Of a stretch of DNA of 64,000 nucleotides, positions 12,000-21,946 are shown one piece after another. A program made the position numbers and the translations under genes. The stretch is taken from positions 35,258,116-35,322,115 of the forward strand of contig NC_068347.1 in NCBI RefSeq assembly GCF_014633365.1. Reading direction: 5' to 3'. Positions within the stretch are counted from its first letter, which is position 1. Every line of letters starts with the position of its first letter. Under the pieces are notes generated by a model that saw nothing but the letters and a program-made list of their open reading frames with translations, was not told the origin of the DNA and made no database searches. The DNA is from Diospyros lotus (lineage: Eukaryota; Streptophyta; Magnoliopsida; Ericales; Ebenaceae).

Positions 12000-12317
12000 C
12001 TATTTATGGGAACTGCGTGCGTATCCATCCTCTAAAACAAAAATCCAAGCCGTTGTAATATTTAATATGAATTTTTAATTAAGCTGACTACTTTTCTTAT
12101 CATGCAAGGCTTTGCTCGTTTTGGACAACCGTTTGGCTTTCGACTTTATCTTCTTTTCCATATGTCACCTGACCAAGACATCCACTCCCCGCTGCTATAT
12201 ATACAGACGCATCACCTATCACGCTCTTCATCAACCAAGTAAAGCCTCCCAAAACTAGATATCTACTCTTGTAAGCCCTTTCCTTCCTCTTCAATTTCAA
12301 TCATCAAAGCGATCAAC
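12000..12317 (+). promoter_or_regulatory. Promoter and 5' leader of BAHD gene 1
   Basis: A TATA box (TATATATA) lies at 12196-12203 in the array-typical context GCTGCTATATATAC, 115 bp before the ATG. Further upstream, TTTATGGGAACTGCGTG at about 12003 matches a block at a similar place before most other array members. A GCTCGTTTTGGAC element at about 12114 resembles CTCGTTTTTGAAC of the downstream genes. The leader is C/T rich. Confidence 0.6.
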
Positions 12318-13688
12318 ATGGAGGTTGAAGTTGTTTCAAGAGAATACATCAAGCCATCTTCACCAACACCCACTCACCTAAAAACCTTTCACATTTCTCT
12401 CTTGGACCAGCTCCTACCTTCTGCATACGTCCCTTTTGTCTTTCACTATCTCATGTCTGATTCCAACTGCGTCAAACAAGTGTTGGATCGTTTAAAGAGT
12501 TCACTCTCCGAGACCCTATCACGCTTCTATCCACTCGCCGGACGGCTCAAGGACCACATGTCATTCGATTGTAATGACGAAGGAGTTTTATTTATAGAAA
12601 CTCATGTTAATTATGATATGTCAATGTTTCTTGAGCAACCTGAACTTGAGGTCTTGCACCGATTTGTTCCTTACCAAGACTTTGTCCTTGAGCCAGAAAC
12701 TAGCTTGGTTCACCTGGCTATTCAAGCTAATGTATTTGCTTCTGGAGGAATTTCCATTGGCGTGTCCATGTCGCACAAGATCCTAGATGCAAATACGTTG
12801 GCTACTTTCCTCAAGTGTTGGGCAGCTTTATCTGCTGGCTGTAAAGATAAAGCAGTATTTCCTGACCTCACCTCAGCATCAACACTTTTCCCTCCAAGAT
12901 TGGAACAACTACCACGTAGCATGGCATACCTCAAGGAGAATTGGTTGAAAGAAGGAAAAAGCATCTTGAGGAGATTTGTATTCGATAGCAGTGCTATAAA
13001 AGCCCTCAAGGCCAAGGCGACTAGAAAACTAGTTCCTTATCCAAGTAGTTCCCAAGTCGTAACTGCTTTAATCTGGATGCGTGCATTGGCTGCTTCCACA
13101 GCAGTGAAAGGCTACAAACAACCATCCATGTTGGTCTATGCCGTAAACATGCGACCACGAATGGAGTCACCATTGTCTGAAAAGGCATTTGGTAATATCT
13201 TTTGGCTAACAAGCGCACATCACAACGTAACACACACGGATGAAACTGAGCTGCAAGTTGTGGTGGGACTAGTGAAGGAAGCTGTTAAAAAATTAGACAG
13301 TACTTTCATCCAAGGCATGCAAGGGGATGAAGGGTTTGACACAATACACAAGTTGATGGAAGAAAGAGATGAAGTATATGCTAAAGAAAAGCCAGAAATG
13401 TACATGTTTAGTGACGTGAGAAGTTTTAAATTGTCAGAGTTGGACTTTGGATGGGGAAAGCCTATTTGGGTTAGCCATGTTTGGGGTTTTCCTAGTTCTA
13501 TCTTGATCAATGGGGTATTTCTAGCAGAAAGAAATGTTGATGAGGGAATAGAAGCATGGGTGCACTTGGATGAGCCTGAAATGGCTATTTTAGAGCAAGA
13601 CCCTGAATTCCTAAGCTATGCTTCCTCAAATCCAGGCATTTCTATGCCAATATCAGAGGTTGGTACTTCCTGTGTTAAAAGAAATTAG
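12318..13688 (+). CDS. BAHD acyltransferase, vinorine-synthase-like (gene 1)
   Basis: An intronless 456-residue protein, the usual BAHD length. The family transfers an acyl group from acyl-CoA to a hydroxyl or amine in the cytosol, and this clade mostly acts on alkaloid and terpenoid alcohols. Visible landmarks are Ser-Pro-Thr-Pro near 15-18, YPLAGR at 71-76, the catalytic HXXXD motif as His153-Lys-Ile-Leu-Asp157, Val-Asn-Met-Arg at 276-279, and DFGWG at 376-380. The ATG in AACATGG context is the first in the leader and matches the other copies. It is the most diverged intact member. Its C-terminus is about ten residues longer because the TAG that ends the 18344 and 29378 genes after Met-Pro-Ser reads AGAG here, giving a Ser-Glu-Val-Gly-Thr tail. 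The substrate cannot be told from sequence. The BAHD family call is firm; the sub-function is not. Confidence 0.95.
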   Translation: MEVEVVSREYIKPSSPTPTHLKTFHISLLDQLLPSAYVPFVFHYLMSDSNCVKQVLDRLKSSLSETLSRFYPLAGRLKDHMSFDCNDEGVLFIETHVNYDMSMFLEQPELEVLHRFVPYQDFVLEPETSLVHLAIQANVFASGGISIGVSMSHKILDANTLATFLKCWAALSAGCKDKAVFPDLTSASTLFPPRLEQLPRSMAYLKENWLKEGKSILRRFVFDSSAIKALKAKATRKLVPYPSSSQVVTALIWMRALAASTAVKGYKQPSMLVYAVNMRPRMESPLSEKAFGNIFWLTSAHHNVTHTDETELQVVVGLVKEAVKKLDSTFIQGMQGDEGFDTIHKLMEERDEVYAKEKPEMYMFSDVRSFKLSELDFGWGKPIWVSHVWGFPSSILINGVFLAERNVDEGIEAWVHLDEPEMAILEQDPEFLSYASSNPGISMPISEVGTSCVKRN

Positions 13689-13743
13689 TCTCCATCTTCT
13701 CCCCTCTATTTTTTATTTATCCCTTTTTTCGTAAGAATGCTTT

Positions 13744-14037
13744 TAAATGTATGTGGATAACGACACCCTTTTTTCAGTCCCTTGGGTTTTTGGTGTTATC
13801 TTGGAGCCATTCCTCTGTGGTGTCAAGTGAAATGGTTTTGGTGTGCTCTGTTTTGTGACTACATGGATCTTCTCCTTTGGTTCGCATCCACTGTTCCACT
13901 TTTCTGTGGCTTCTTGTTCAGTTGTATTGTATGCTGTTGTCCTCTCGATCGAATTGTTGCTCTTCTCTGGGTGGTTGTTCACTGTCTCTTTTAATGAATT
14001 TCAGATGCATTGTTTTCCAAAAAAAAAAAAAAAAAGA
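13744..14037 (+). mobile_element. Possible poly(A)-tailed retroposon in the 3' flank of gene 1
   Basis: A GT-rich segment without a gene ends in an uninterrupted run of about 17 A at 14019-14035. ATGTATGTGG before it and ATACATGTGG after it could be a decayed target duplication. This fits a truncated LINE or SINE insertion, but no reverse transcriptase or tRNA-like head was recognised. Confidence 0.35.
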
Positions 14038-14039
14038 TG

Positions 14040-14960
14040 TATATATACATGTGGATTATACTCCTCTTATTTGGTTGGGCCCGGAATGAAGCGAATGTAT
14101 CTTATAACACATCTTCGGCTTGTAAGAGGGGCAAATGTATTGTAGTAACACAGGTGCAACGAAGGCTATACGGGATTGCTCATTCGTGTTGTGACTTTCA
14201 CACGGCCAGCAATTAATTATTATTGTGATGCAGCAATCAGTTCCCCGTGCTTTGATTCGAAAGCCCTAGCCAGTGATGAATCCTCAGGAGTATTGAATTC
14301 CTCCTCCCTTCAGACCAGTTTGAACCCGTCCCAGCAACGAACACAATAACCGGCCTGTCAATGCATGGGGAGGCAATAGAAGTTGAAGAGATCAATATGA
14401 TCTCATGATGAAATCATAAGAAGCTATTTGGGCAGCTAGTTCATGATTAATAAACTTAACTTGGCTGCTTGACATTAATTGAAAACAGACTTAATTAACC
14501 TTCCCACGCATGATGATGATAATTAATTAACGATCATGAACGGACACGAACTGTAGATGAAGTTCAACATGCATTATTGATTCATGAATTCGATGCAGTT
14601 TTGGCATGGGGGATCACATGGCCACATTTTCTATAATTAGTCAGGGTCTAATTTGATATGTTGGACAAAAGAATACCCACATCTTATTCAACAGTCATCG
14701 CCATGCACCATATAAAATCCATTAATTCTGCAGGTCTCACGTTCATTTCGTCAACTCCTCTTGGTCATTCCATCTTTTGTCCTTCTCATTCTCTTATTTG
14801 CGGCATTGATACTTAATTCCTTTCCGATGCGATTTGCAATTGTTAATCATTAATTCTCTACAACTCTGACTGATAATTTAGATCCACGATCTAGTCAAAA
14901 TCATCATTATGTGAGACAGATTTAGACTAGGCCGTTATCTCTTGCAATACTTTTTTGATG
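14040..14960. other. Intergenic DNA between gene 1 and a gypsy remnant
   Basis: No supported gene. A segment around 14610-14660 (GGGGATCACATGGCCACATTTTCTATAATTAGT) recurs downstream of gene 3 at about 30790-30830, so it is array-associated flank sequence. Confidence 0.45.
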
Positions 14961-15545
14961 GGTATATGAATCACTCAACGGTCAGCTCCGATAGCTGACA
15001 AGGGTGGATTCTTCTGGAAATTGGAGAATTCCTGGAGGATAGCTCCGATAGCTGATAAGGGTGGATTCTTCTGGAAATTGGAGAATTCCTGGAGGATAGC
15101 TCCGATAGCTGATAAGGGTGGATTCTTCTGGAAATTGGAGAATTCTGGGAGGATAGGGAGAACAATCGGGCGGGGAGAGAGAGAGAGAGAGAGAGAGAAG
15201 ATGAGAGAGATAACAAAAAGGAAAGAGAATAATCAGAATATTTTCATTCCATAGTTGTAAGACTGACGCTCAGTACATATATATATACTGCCTGGAATCT
15301 CCTGGAATGTACTCGAGGAGAGCACTGCTGTGCTAACCGACTAGGTACACCCCTATACAGTATACACAAATTTATAATGACAATTTTACCCTTAGAAATG
15401 TGACAATACTCCCTCCTCGAAATATTTATTATCCTCAAGAAATTACAAAAGTTGGGCAGCCCTTGAAAACTGTTAGAGAAGGTCAGGCAGGTACTCCCAC
15501 GTGGTATTCTCAGGGTACGAGTGAGTCCACTGCACCAACACCTAT
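14961..15545 (-). mobile_element. Gypsy-type LTR or 3' untranslated remnant with 57-bp tandem repeat
   Basis: This lies directly beyond the C-terminal end of a minus-strand integrase fragment (15548-16038), where a 3' untranslated region and LTR are expected. It contains three copies of a 57-bp repeat, a GA microsatellite and a TATA-like ACATATATATATACTGCC segment. Exact LTR ends were not found. Confidence 0.5.
14984..15154. repeat. 57-bp tandem repeat, three copies
   Basis: Units begin at 14984, 15041 and 15098 with AGCTCCGATAGCTGA and contain GGTGGATTCTTCTGGAAATT. They are nearly identical; the last one diverges in its final bases. The unit is 19 codons long, so it leaves an open frame on both strands, which explains the repetitive ORFs there. 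A (GA)n run follows at about 15177-15199. Confidence 0.95.
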
Positions 15546-15547
15546 GT

Positions 15548-16038
15548 TTAGGGAATAGAATTCTGGTAGGTCACCCTCTTATCTAGCATTGCTAGAGGTT
15601 CTGCTGCCTCGGCTATGTCCTCTTTGGTAACATGAACCTTTAAGTTGACAGAATCTGTAGGTCCCCCAGCCTTCTTCAAAAGAGATATGTGAAAAACCAG
15701 GTGAATTTTTACTCCGTCCAGAAGTTGTAACATGTAAGCCCCTTTCCTCACTTTGGCCACAATCTCAAACAGTCCATAGTACTTGAGGCTTAATTTGGAG
15801 GTGGGGGCAATAGAGAACAATTACTGCTTAACTCCCTTTTGATTATTTGTTGCGCTTCTTGCCTTTGCCTCAAATATTGATCCACTGCTACTTTCGCACT
15901 TGAGTATTTCTTGACGGCAAGTATTAGGGGCGGTTTATACCCAAATAGGGCTTCAAAAAGAGTTCTCTTTAGGGAGCTTTGAGATTTTCGATGTTCCTTC
16001 TTGCAGTAGCGGTGGTCCTCCGGCACCCCCTTCACCAT
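15548..16038 (-). pseudogene. Ty3/gypsy integrase C-terminal remnant
   Basis: Two overlapping minus-strand reading frames carry the end of a plant gypsy polyprotein. The upstream part has Phe-Glu-Ala-Leu-Phe-Gly-Tyr-Lys-Pro-Pro and Tyr-Leu-Arg-Gln-Arg-Gln-Glu, the conserved C-terminal integrase segment. The downstream part has KLSLKYYGLFEIVAKVRKGA and VFHISLLKK, the domain that follows it. A frameshift near 15800 separates them, and the protease, reverse transcriptase and RNase H regions are absent. It is a truncated dead copy. Confidence 0.85.
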
Positions 16039-16078
16039 TCCGATGACGTCCCCTCCACCTCCTAGCCTCGGTATCTCC

Positions 16079-16079
16079 T

Positions 16080-16144
<65 letters not shown>
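16079..16144. repeat. (CT)n-(TA)n microsatellite
   Basis: A compound run of about 20 CT dinucleotides followed by about ten TA dinucleotides. Confidence 0.95.
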
Positions 16145-16145
<1 letters not shown>

Positions 16146-18130
16146 ATATTTCATAGTCTCTTTTGTATAACTTTACATATAATTTTGACTTTGTAAAATG
16201 TGATATTATGATTTTGTATAATTTTACATACAATTTTTAATGTTTTAATTCTAAAAATATAAATAAATAATAACATAAAAAAATATATAATTATTTATAC
16301 ATAAGATTATTATAAAATATATAAAATTTTATGTTTTGTATGAATGATAAACAAAAGAAATATAATTGTATTATGGTTGATATATATGAATATATTTTTT
16401 TATTAAAAATAAATATTATAATATTATAGTTTATAGTTTGATTTCATTTTATAACTTAAAAAATGAAACAAAATTACAAAATATATATTTTTTTAAAATA
16501 GCAAGCCAAACTATGCTTTTAAAAGGTTCAACATATTACAAGCTATCCTCTTAAAATTTTTAAAAGTTGCAAAATAGATTTAATTTGGTCCAAATAATTT
16601 TGTACAAAATATTTTTAGTTTATAATTATATTTAAAAAATATATTTATGTATATTTATATATATGTAAATCTTTCTTTTATGTAACATATATACTTAGTT
16701 TGCGTATATTTATATTTTATAGAATATACTGAAACGACGACGAAGGTGACTACATTGGTGGCAGTTGCAACGACGGCGAGAATGAGAAGAGAAAGAAGGG
16801 AGGGGGGAAGAGAGAGAGGAGAGAAAGAGATGAATGCGAGCTTTTGACGAACAAATTGATAGCGAGATAAAGTACTGGATGGACGACGAGAGCGAGAGCG
16901 TGAGATTGAGTGTTGGTCATGCACTGCTAGCAAGTCATGCGCGCACTACGTGACAAAGGACCATATGGCCGTAGGCAAGAACAAAAATGAGAGAGAGTAC
17001 GCCAAAATTGCCAAATCTAGACTAAGTGCCACCAAAATTTGGTTGAAGACACGATGCCGCACCTGCCCAAATCTAGCCAAAGATGTTGAGTGAGAGAGAG
17101 AGAGGGGAGAGAGCAAAAGAGATGCACACACATGCAGAACGGACTAGATATGCACGTAGGAGAAGCGTCTCAACTTGCAAAAGCAACGACAATGGTGGAG
17201 AAAGTGTCTTAGCTTGCAAAAGCAACGACAATGGTGGAAAAGGAGAGAGAGAGTGAGGAAGATGGCGGACTTTTAAAATAAGATCATGCTATTTGTATAG
17301 AAGCTCATTTACATGTGAGTTTATAGGCAAGGTGAAAAAACTATTTTGCCCCCTCTCTCTTATCTCAATAACCATTTTACCTCTTTCTATCTCTTCTCTC
17401 CTTCCTCCTCTCCTCTCTTTCTTCTCCTCCCCCTTCAACACTGCTTGCTGACGCCTACTACTGCCTAGCCTGGCCGACGGCTGCCGTCGCATCTTGCCTC
17501 TTGCCCAGGTGAGGCAGAGACACTGGCAGGTGGCGAGGCAGAGGCAGCGATTGAAAGGGAAATGGGAGAAAGAAAGAAAGAGACAGAGAAAAAAAGAGAA
17601 AAAAAAAGAGAAGTCATGAATTTTTCGCAATAAATTCTCAATTTACCACGAGAATATCATTATCCTTTAAAATATTAACAGGAGTATATAATTATAACAG
17701 GGATAGATGTATAATTTTAACTTGATTTGTCCATCAAATTGTCATCCAAACTTCTCGTGTAGCATTATCAGCTTGAGAATGGTCTCCCCAACTATTCAAT
17801 ATGTCGATCATGATCGATGGCCACTCCAAGATGTCAACGGTCCAAGCCTTGGCACACCTTCCCAAACAAGCCCGCCGTTCCTCACGGCAGATCAAACCAT
17901 AAAGCGACGTCTGGCTAAAACACATGCATGAATTAATAGAATTATGTGAAATATAATATATGTGCGCGTCCAGACCCAAGACCAAGGCACTGTACAGTTA
18001 TAATATGTATTTGAGCTTGAATTTTGTTACAATATTTGGTCATGGGAACTCTGTGACATTAGGTGTAGGTGTAGCCCATCTTATCTCCAGTCAATAGACC
18101 AACCCAGGAATGTTAAAAGTTTTAAGTAAT
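16145..18130. other. Intergenic DNA between the gypsy remnant and gene 2
   Basis: AT-rich at first, then purine-rich GAGAGA-bearing sequence. A roughly 50-bp direct repeat containing TTGCAAAAGCAACGACAATGGTGG lies at about 17173-17238. The ORFs of 61-113 codons are low-complexity serine- and leucine-rich products of CT tracts. No gene is supported. Confidence 0.45.
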
Positions 18131-18343
18131 ATTTTTACTTGTCTTAATGCCTTATGACCACACACAGCCACCCCACACACCTCTCCTATATATACGGCAC
18201 ATCGCCCTTCATGTCCCTTCATCAATCAGCCCAGTTATAAATTCAGCCTCTGAAACTTAAGAGCTCTCCAGCCAGCCTCCTCCATCTCTCTGTAACTCTT
18301 TCTCTCTCTCGCTCTCGTTGCTCTTCAGTTTCATTCCATCAAG
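18041..18343 (+). promoter_or_regulatory. Promoter and 5' leader of BAHD gene 2
   Basis: The TATA box TATATATA is at 18187-18194, 150 bp before the ATG, in CCTCTCCTATATATACGGCA. Upstream, CATGGGAACTCTGTG at 18041-18055 is the local form of the conserved array block. From about 18147 (ATGCCTTATGACCACACACA) to the ATG the sequence is nearly identical to the promoter of gene 3, whereas farther upstream the two differ. Confidence 0.65.
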
Positions 18344-19684
18344 ATGGAGATTCAAGCGGTGTCAAGGGAATTCATCAAGCCATCTTCTCCAACACCCTCT
18401 CACCTTAGAACCTTCACCATTTCCCTCTTGGACCAGCTCCTCCCTTCTGCTTATGTCCCCATCGTCTTTCACTACCCCATCTCGGATGCCAGCTCCGTCA
18501 AACAAGTGTTGGCTCGTTTGAAAAGTTCGCTATCCGATACCTTGTCTCGCTTCTACCCATTGGCTGGACGGCTTAGGAATCGCATGTCGTTTGATTGCAA
18601 TGATGAAGGAGTTTTATTCATAGAAACTCGTGTTAATCGCTACATGTCTGAGTTTCTTAAAAAGCCTGAACTCGAGGTACTGCACCGATTTGTTCCTTAC
18701 CAAGACTTTGTGCCCGAGCCGGAAAGTACCTTGTCTCACCTAGCTATTCAAGCCAATGTATTTTCTTCTGGGGGAATTTCCATTGGTGTGTCCATGTCAC
18801 ACAAGCTCTTAGATGCAAATACGCTGGTTTCTTTCCTCAAGTGCTGGACTGCCTTGTGTAGCGGCTGTCAAGACCAAGCAATAATCCCTGACCTCAGCTC
18901 AGCATCCTCGCTTTTCCCTCCAAGATCCGAGCAACTACCACGAAGCATGGCATATCTCAAGGAGAGTTGGTTGAACGAAGGGAAAAGCATCTTGAGGAGA
19001 TTTGTGTTCGATAGTAATGCCATAAAAGGCCTCAAGGTTAAGGCCACTAGCCAGCTAGTTCCTTATCCAAGCAGTTCCCAAGTGATAACTTCCTTAATCT
19101 GGACGCGTGCAATGGCTGCTTCTGCAAAAGTCAAAGGCTCCCAACACCCATCCACGTTGGTCTTTGCGGTAAACATGCGGCCACGAATGGCATTGCCATT
19201 GTCTGAAAATGCATTTGGGAATATCTTCTGGCTAACAAGTGCACACCACGATGCAGCCCACACAAAACAAAATGATGAGCTGTCAGTTGTGGTGGGTCGG
19301 GTGAAGGAAGCAGTTAAAAAGCTAGACAGTAATTTCATCCAAAGTATGCAAGGGGATGAAGGGTTTCACAACATTCGCAAGTTGATGGAAGAAAGAGACG
19401 AAGTATATGCCAAAGAAAGACCCGGAATGTACATGGTTAGCGACCTGAGAAGTTTCAGATTGTCGGAATTGGATTTCGGGTGGGGAAAGCCTATTTGGGT
19501 TAGCCATGTTTGGGGATTCCCCAGTTCAGTGTTTGTGAATGGGGTATTTTTAGCAGAAAGCAGTGTGAACGGAGGAATAGAGGCGTGGGTACACTTGGAC
19601 GAACCTGGAATGGCTATTTTGGAGCAAGATCCTGAATTTCTAACCTACGCTTCCTCAAATCCAGGTTTTTCTATGCCATCATAG
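18344..19684 (+). CDS. BAHD acyltransferase (gene 2)
   Basis: A 446-residue intronless copy with all expected features: YPLAGR at 71-76, His153-Lys-Leu-Leu-Asp157, VNMRPR at 276-281 and an unaltered DFGWG at 377-381. The ATG in AAGATGG context aligns with the other copies. It differs from its neighbours near the N-terminus (Gln-Leu-Leu-Pro-Ser-Ala-Tyr) and at Arg-Asn-Arg before Met-Ser-Phe, and carries Ser141 in place of Ala in the Phe-(Ala/Ser)-Ser-Gly-Gly segment next to the active site. Its last third, stop codon and 3' flank are almost the same as those of gene 3. With every motif intact it is a good candidate for an active enzyme; the substrate is unknown. Confidence 0.95.
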   Translation: MEIQAVSREFIKPSSPTPSHLRTFTISLLDQLLPSAYVPIVFHYPISDASSVKQVLARLKSSLSDTLSRFYPLAGRLRNRMSFDCNDEGVLFIETRVNRYMSEFLKKPELEVLHRFVPYQDFVPEPESTLSHLAIQANVFSSGGISIGVSMSHKLLDANTLVSFLKCWTALCSGCQDQAIIPDLSSASSLFPPRSEQLPRSMAYLKESWLNEGKSILRRFVFDSNAIKGLKVKATSQLVPYPSSSQVITSLIWTRAMAASAKVKGSQHPSTLVFAVNMRPRMALPLSENAFGNIFWLTSAHHDAAHTKQNDELSVVVGRVKEAVKKLDSNFIQSMQGDEGFHNIRKLMEERDEVYAKERPGMYMVSDLRSFRLSELDFGWGKPIWVSHVWGFPSSVFVNGVFLAESSVNGGIEAWVHLDEPGMAILEQDPEFLTYASSNPGFSMPS

Positions 19685-20838
19685 TTTGATTTGGCATTGT
19701 CAGGTTCGTCGAATTAATGAGTAGGTATCCAACTTCTTGAGTCGAGGATGGATGTTTGGATGCTAGAATGTCCCAAAGATGTTATTTAGATACATATATA
19801 TATATATATATTTTGTATTTTACAGTTCATTTATATGGTTTTTTAATTTTTTTATTACATATACCCATTGTAAATGAACATCAATTATAAAATAATAAAC
19901 AACAATATATTACATTTTCATATTTTCTCATTCAATTATTTTTTTTTCCCATCGGTGATGAATAAGGACGAGCATTCTAACATACCGAATTACTCATATT
20001 GATTAGATTGAATTTGTGTGAAAAATTAAATTGAATCAATTAAATAGATTCTCAAATCGAACAAAATCGAAAAATTAAAAAATTGAATTGACCAAAAAAA
20101 TTAAAAGAATCAAAATAACAAAATATAAAAATAATATTATTTTTTATATTTTGGTAGATTCAATTATTTTAATTTTTTAATATATATAGAGATCGAATTT
20201 AATCGAATTAACTAACATTATTAAATCTTAAAACTAAATAGAATTGATTTGATTTAAAAAAACGGAATCAAATTAACAATTTTAACTGATTTGATTTAAT
20301 TATTTTAATTTATCTGAGATGTTGAATGGAAATGGGATGAGTGATCGTTCAAAGCTGTCGCTCAAGGTCAACTGGCATTATTTTTTAGTTAATTATTTTA
20401 TGGACAGAATTGTTATTTAAACACCATTTCTTATTATACTTTACATTAATTTTTATATTAAGTGTCACATTAATATAAATATATAAAATACTATAATAAG
20501 AAAGGACTGTCACACGTTATATCTATAATATAAGATAGACAGGTGTCACACAAGAATTGGCTCTAACAAAATTAATTAAAATGATGACGGACAACCTACC
20601 ATTGTATTGTGGAAATAATAATTATAATTAGTGTAATGGTGATGGGAAGGCGTCAGGACCACGGCATTGGCTTGAGACCGGAGAGGAATTTCCCCTTCTT
20701 TTCAAAGCCGCCCCTTTCTTTTCTTTTCTTTTCTTTTCTTTTCTTTACTTTTCTTTTCTTTTCCCCAATTCTTTTTTTCAATAAATTATGAAAATAATAT
20801 TCCCCAATTCAACTACATTATAATTTTTTATATTATCA
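19685..20838. other. 3' flank of gene 2, shared with gene 3
   Basis: No gene. The part from about 20385 to 20838, including GGACAGAATTGTTATTTAAACACC, GTGTCACACAAGAATTGG and a (TTTTC)n run near 20713-20762, is repeated downstream of gene 3 at about 30835-31270. This marks the right side of the duplicated unit. Between them gene 2 has an extra AT-rich segment (about 19720-20380) missing from gene 3. Confidence 0.7.
20713..20762. repeat. (TTTTC)n microsatellite
   Basis: About ten pentamers TTTTC with one TTTAC interruption. The matching place after gene 3 (about 31163-31185) has only three or four units, showing slippage since duplication. Confidence 0.9.
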
Positions 20839-20859
20839 AAAGAAAACTTACGAAAACAA

Positions 20860-21946
20860 ATGTAATTTGCAGCGCTAGAATCTATTATCCAATATTTAAA
20901 ACAATTGAATATAGGGTTGATTGAGATAAAAAAATAGAAACTTAAAGATTTTTCAGAAATATCAGATTCAGCAAGAACTTTTATAGGTGATACATGAAAA
21001 CTTAGCATACTAATCAACTGTTGGTACTGTACAAGACTTAAGGATTGAACAAAATTTCCCCCAATGTCATTATTTTTTGACTGATTAGAAGATGCCTCAG
21101 AAACCTGACTAACCACAACATATTGCATATTATTATTAGGCCACAACATATTGCATATTATTATTAGGCTCGTTCCTTTATTTAGATTTATATTCAGAAG
21201 GATAATCGTCTAGTTTATAGCATTTATCTATAATATGTCCACTAAAACCACAATGCGTACAAATGGGTCAATCTTTTTTTTGAACTTTTCCTTGATTATT
21301 CTTGCTTTGTCTATGCCTAACAGAGAATGTCATTGGATCATTTCCTACAGTCATAATATTCCTGGACCGTCCAAGCTCAATCGTGCCCTTCACTTTAGGC
21401 CTAATCTCGGCCCAATCTTGGTCCCCCTTCTGAACCCAGCCTTGGCCCAGCACCAACCTACCATGACATCATTACAATTCCACTGGGTATCAGCGCGATC
21501 GCTTCAAATCTTGCCTTCATTAATGACGGATTCCATCCACATTAATGAGGGTTCCATCACTACTATGCTACCACCTGGGAATCTCTGCCGGCGCCAGACA
21601 GCTAGTCTCATCATCTGCAAACACAAGACGCATGCATGCAGGAGGACATCTCTTCCTTTTATATCAACCAGCTCTTTTCAGAGCCAATATATGTTCTGAC
21701 CTCTGACCTGTATTAATACACTTCTTCTCCATACTCCTTTACTCGCTCGACTGTTGAAGTGCTTGCAGGTGCCAACTGCCCCTCGGACAGACCTATCACC
21801 AGAGCCAGCACCCCGTCTCCAATCGTCCTCTCTTGGTCAGGAAGGAACAATTCTGTTAATGTTCTTCTTGAGATATAAGGCAAACACCTTGTTTATAGGG
21901 GGAATAGGATCCATAAGCAATAGTTGGCCTCTAACCTGAACATATG
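20860..21946 (-). pseudogene. Copia gag C-terminus, zinc knuckle and protease start
   Basis: At the right, Val-Arg-Gly-Gln-Leu-Leu-Leu-Met-Asp-Pro-Ile-Pro-Pro continues gag. At about 21205-21255 the minus strand codes a CCHC knuckle, Cys-Thr-His-Cys-Gly-Phe-Ser-Gly-His-Ile-Ile-Asp-Lys-Cys. At about 20860-20885 Trp-Ile-Ile-Asp-Ser-Ser-Ala-Ala marks the protease active site, with Asp-Ser-Ser replacing the usual Asp-Ser-Gly. The sequence then loses coding similarity. A 29-bp direct repeat (ACAACATATTGCATATTATT) at about 21115-21170 is a local duplication. Confidence 0.8.

Noticed and set aside
17289..17630. 113-codon minus-strand ORF with a Phe/Leu/Ser-rich start
   Set aside because: Derived from CT-rich and GA-rich simple sequence without a recognisable domain.
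19063..19507. Minus-strand ORFs inside the BAHD genes (also near 29396, 30097, 49753, 55593, 60933)
   Set aside because: They recur antisense at the same places in each paralogue and show no domain; they are shadows of the conserved coding sequence.
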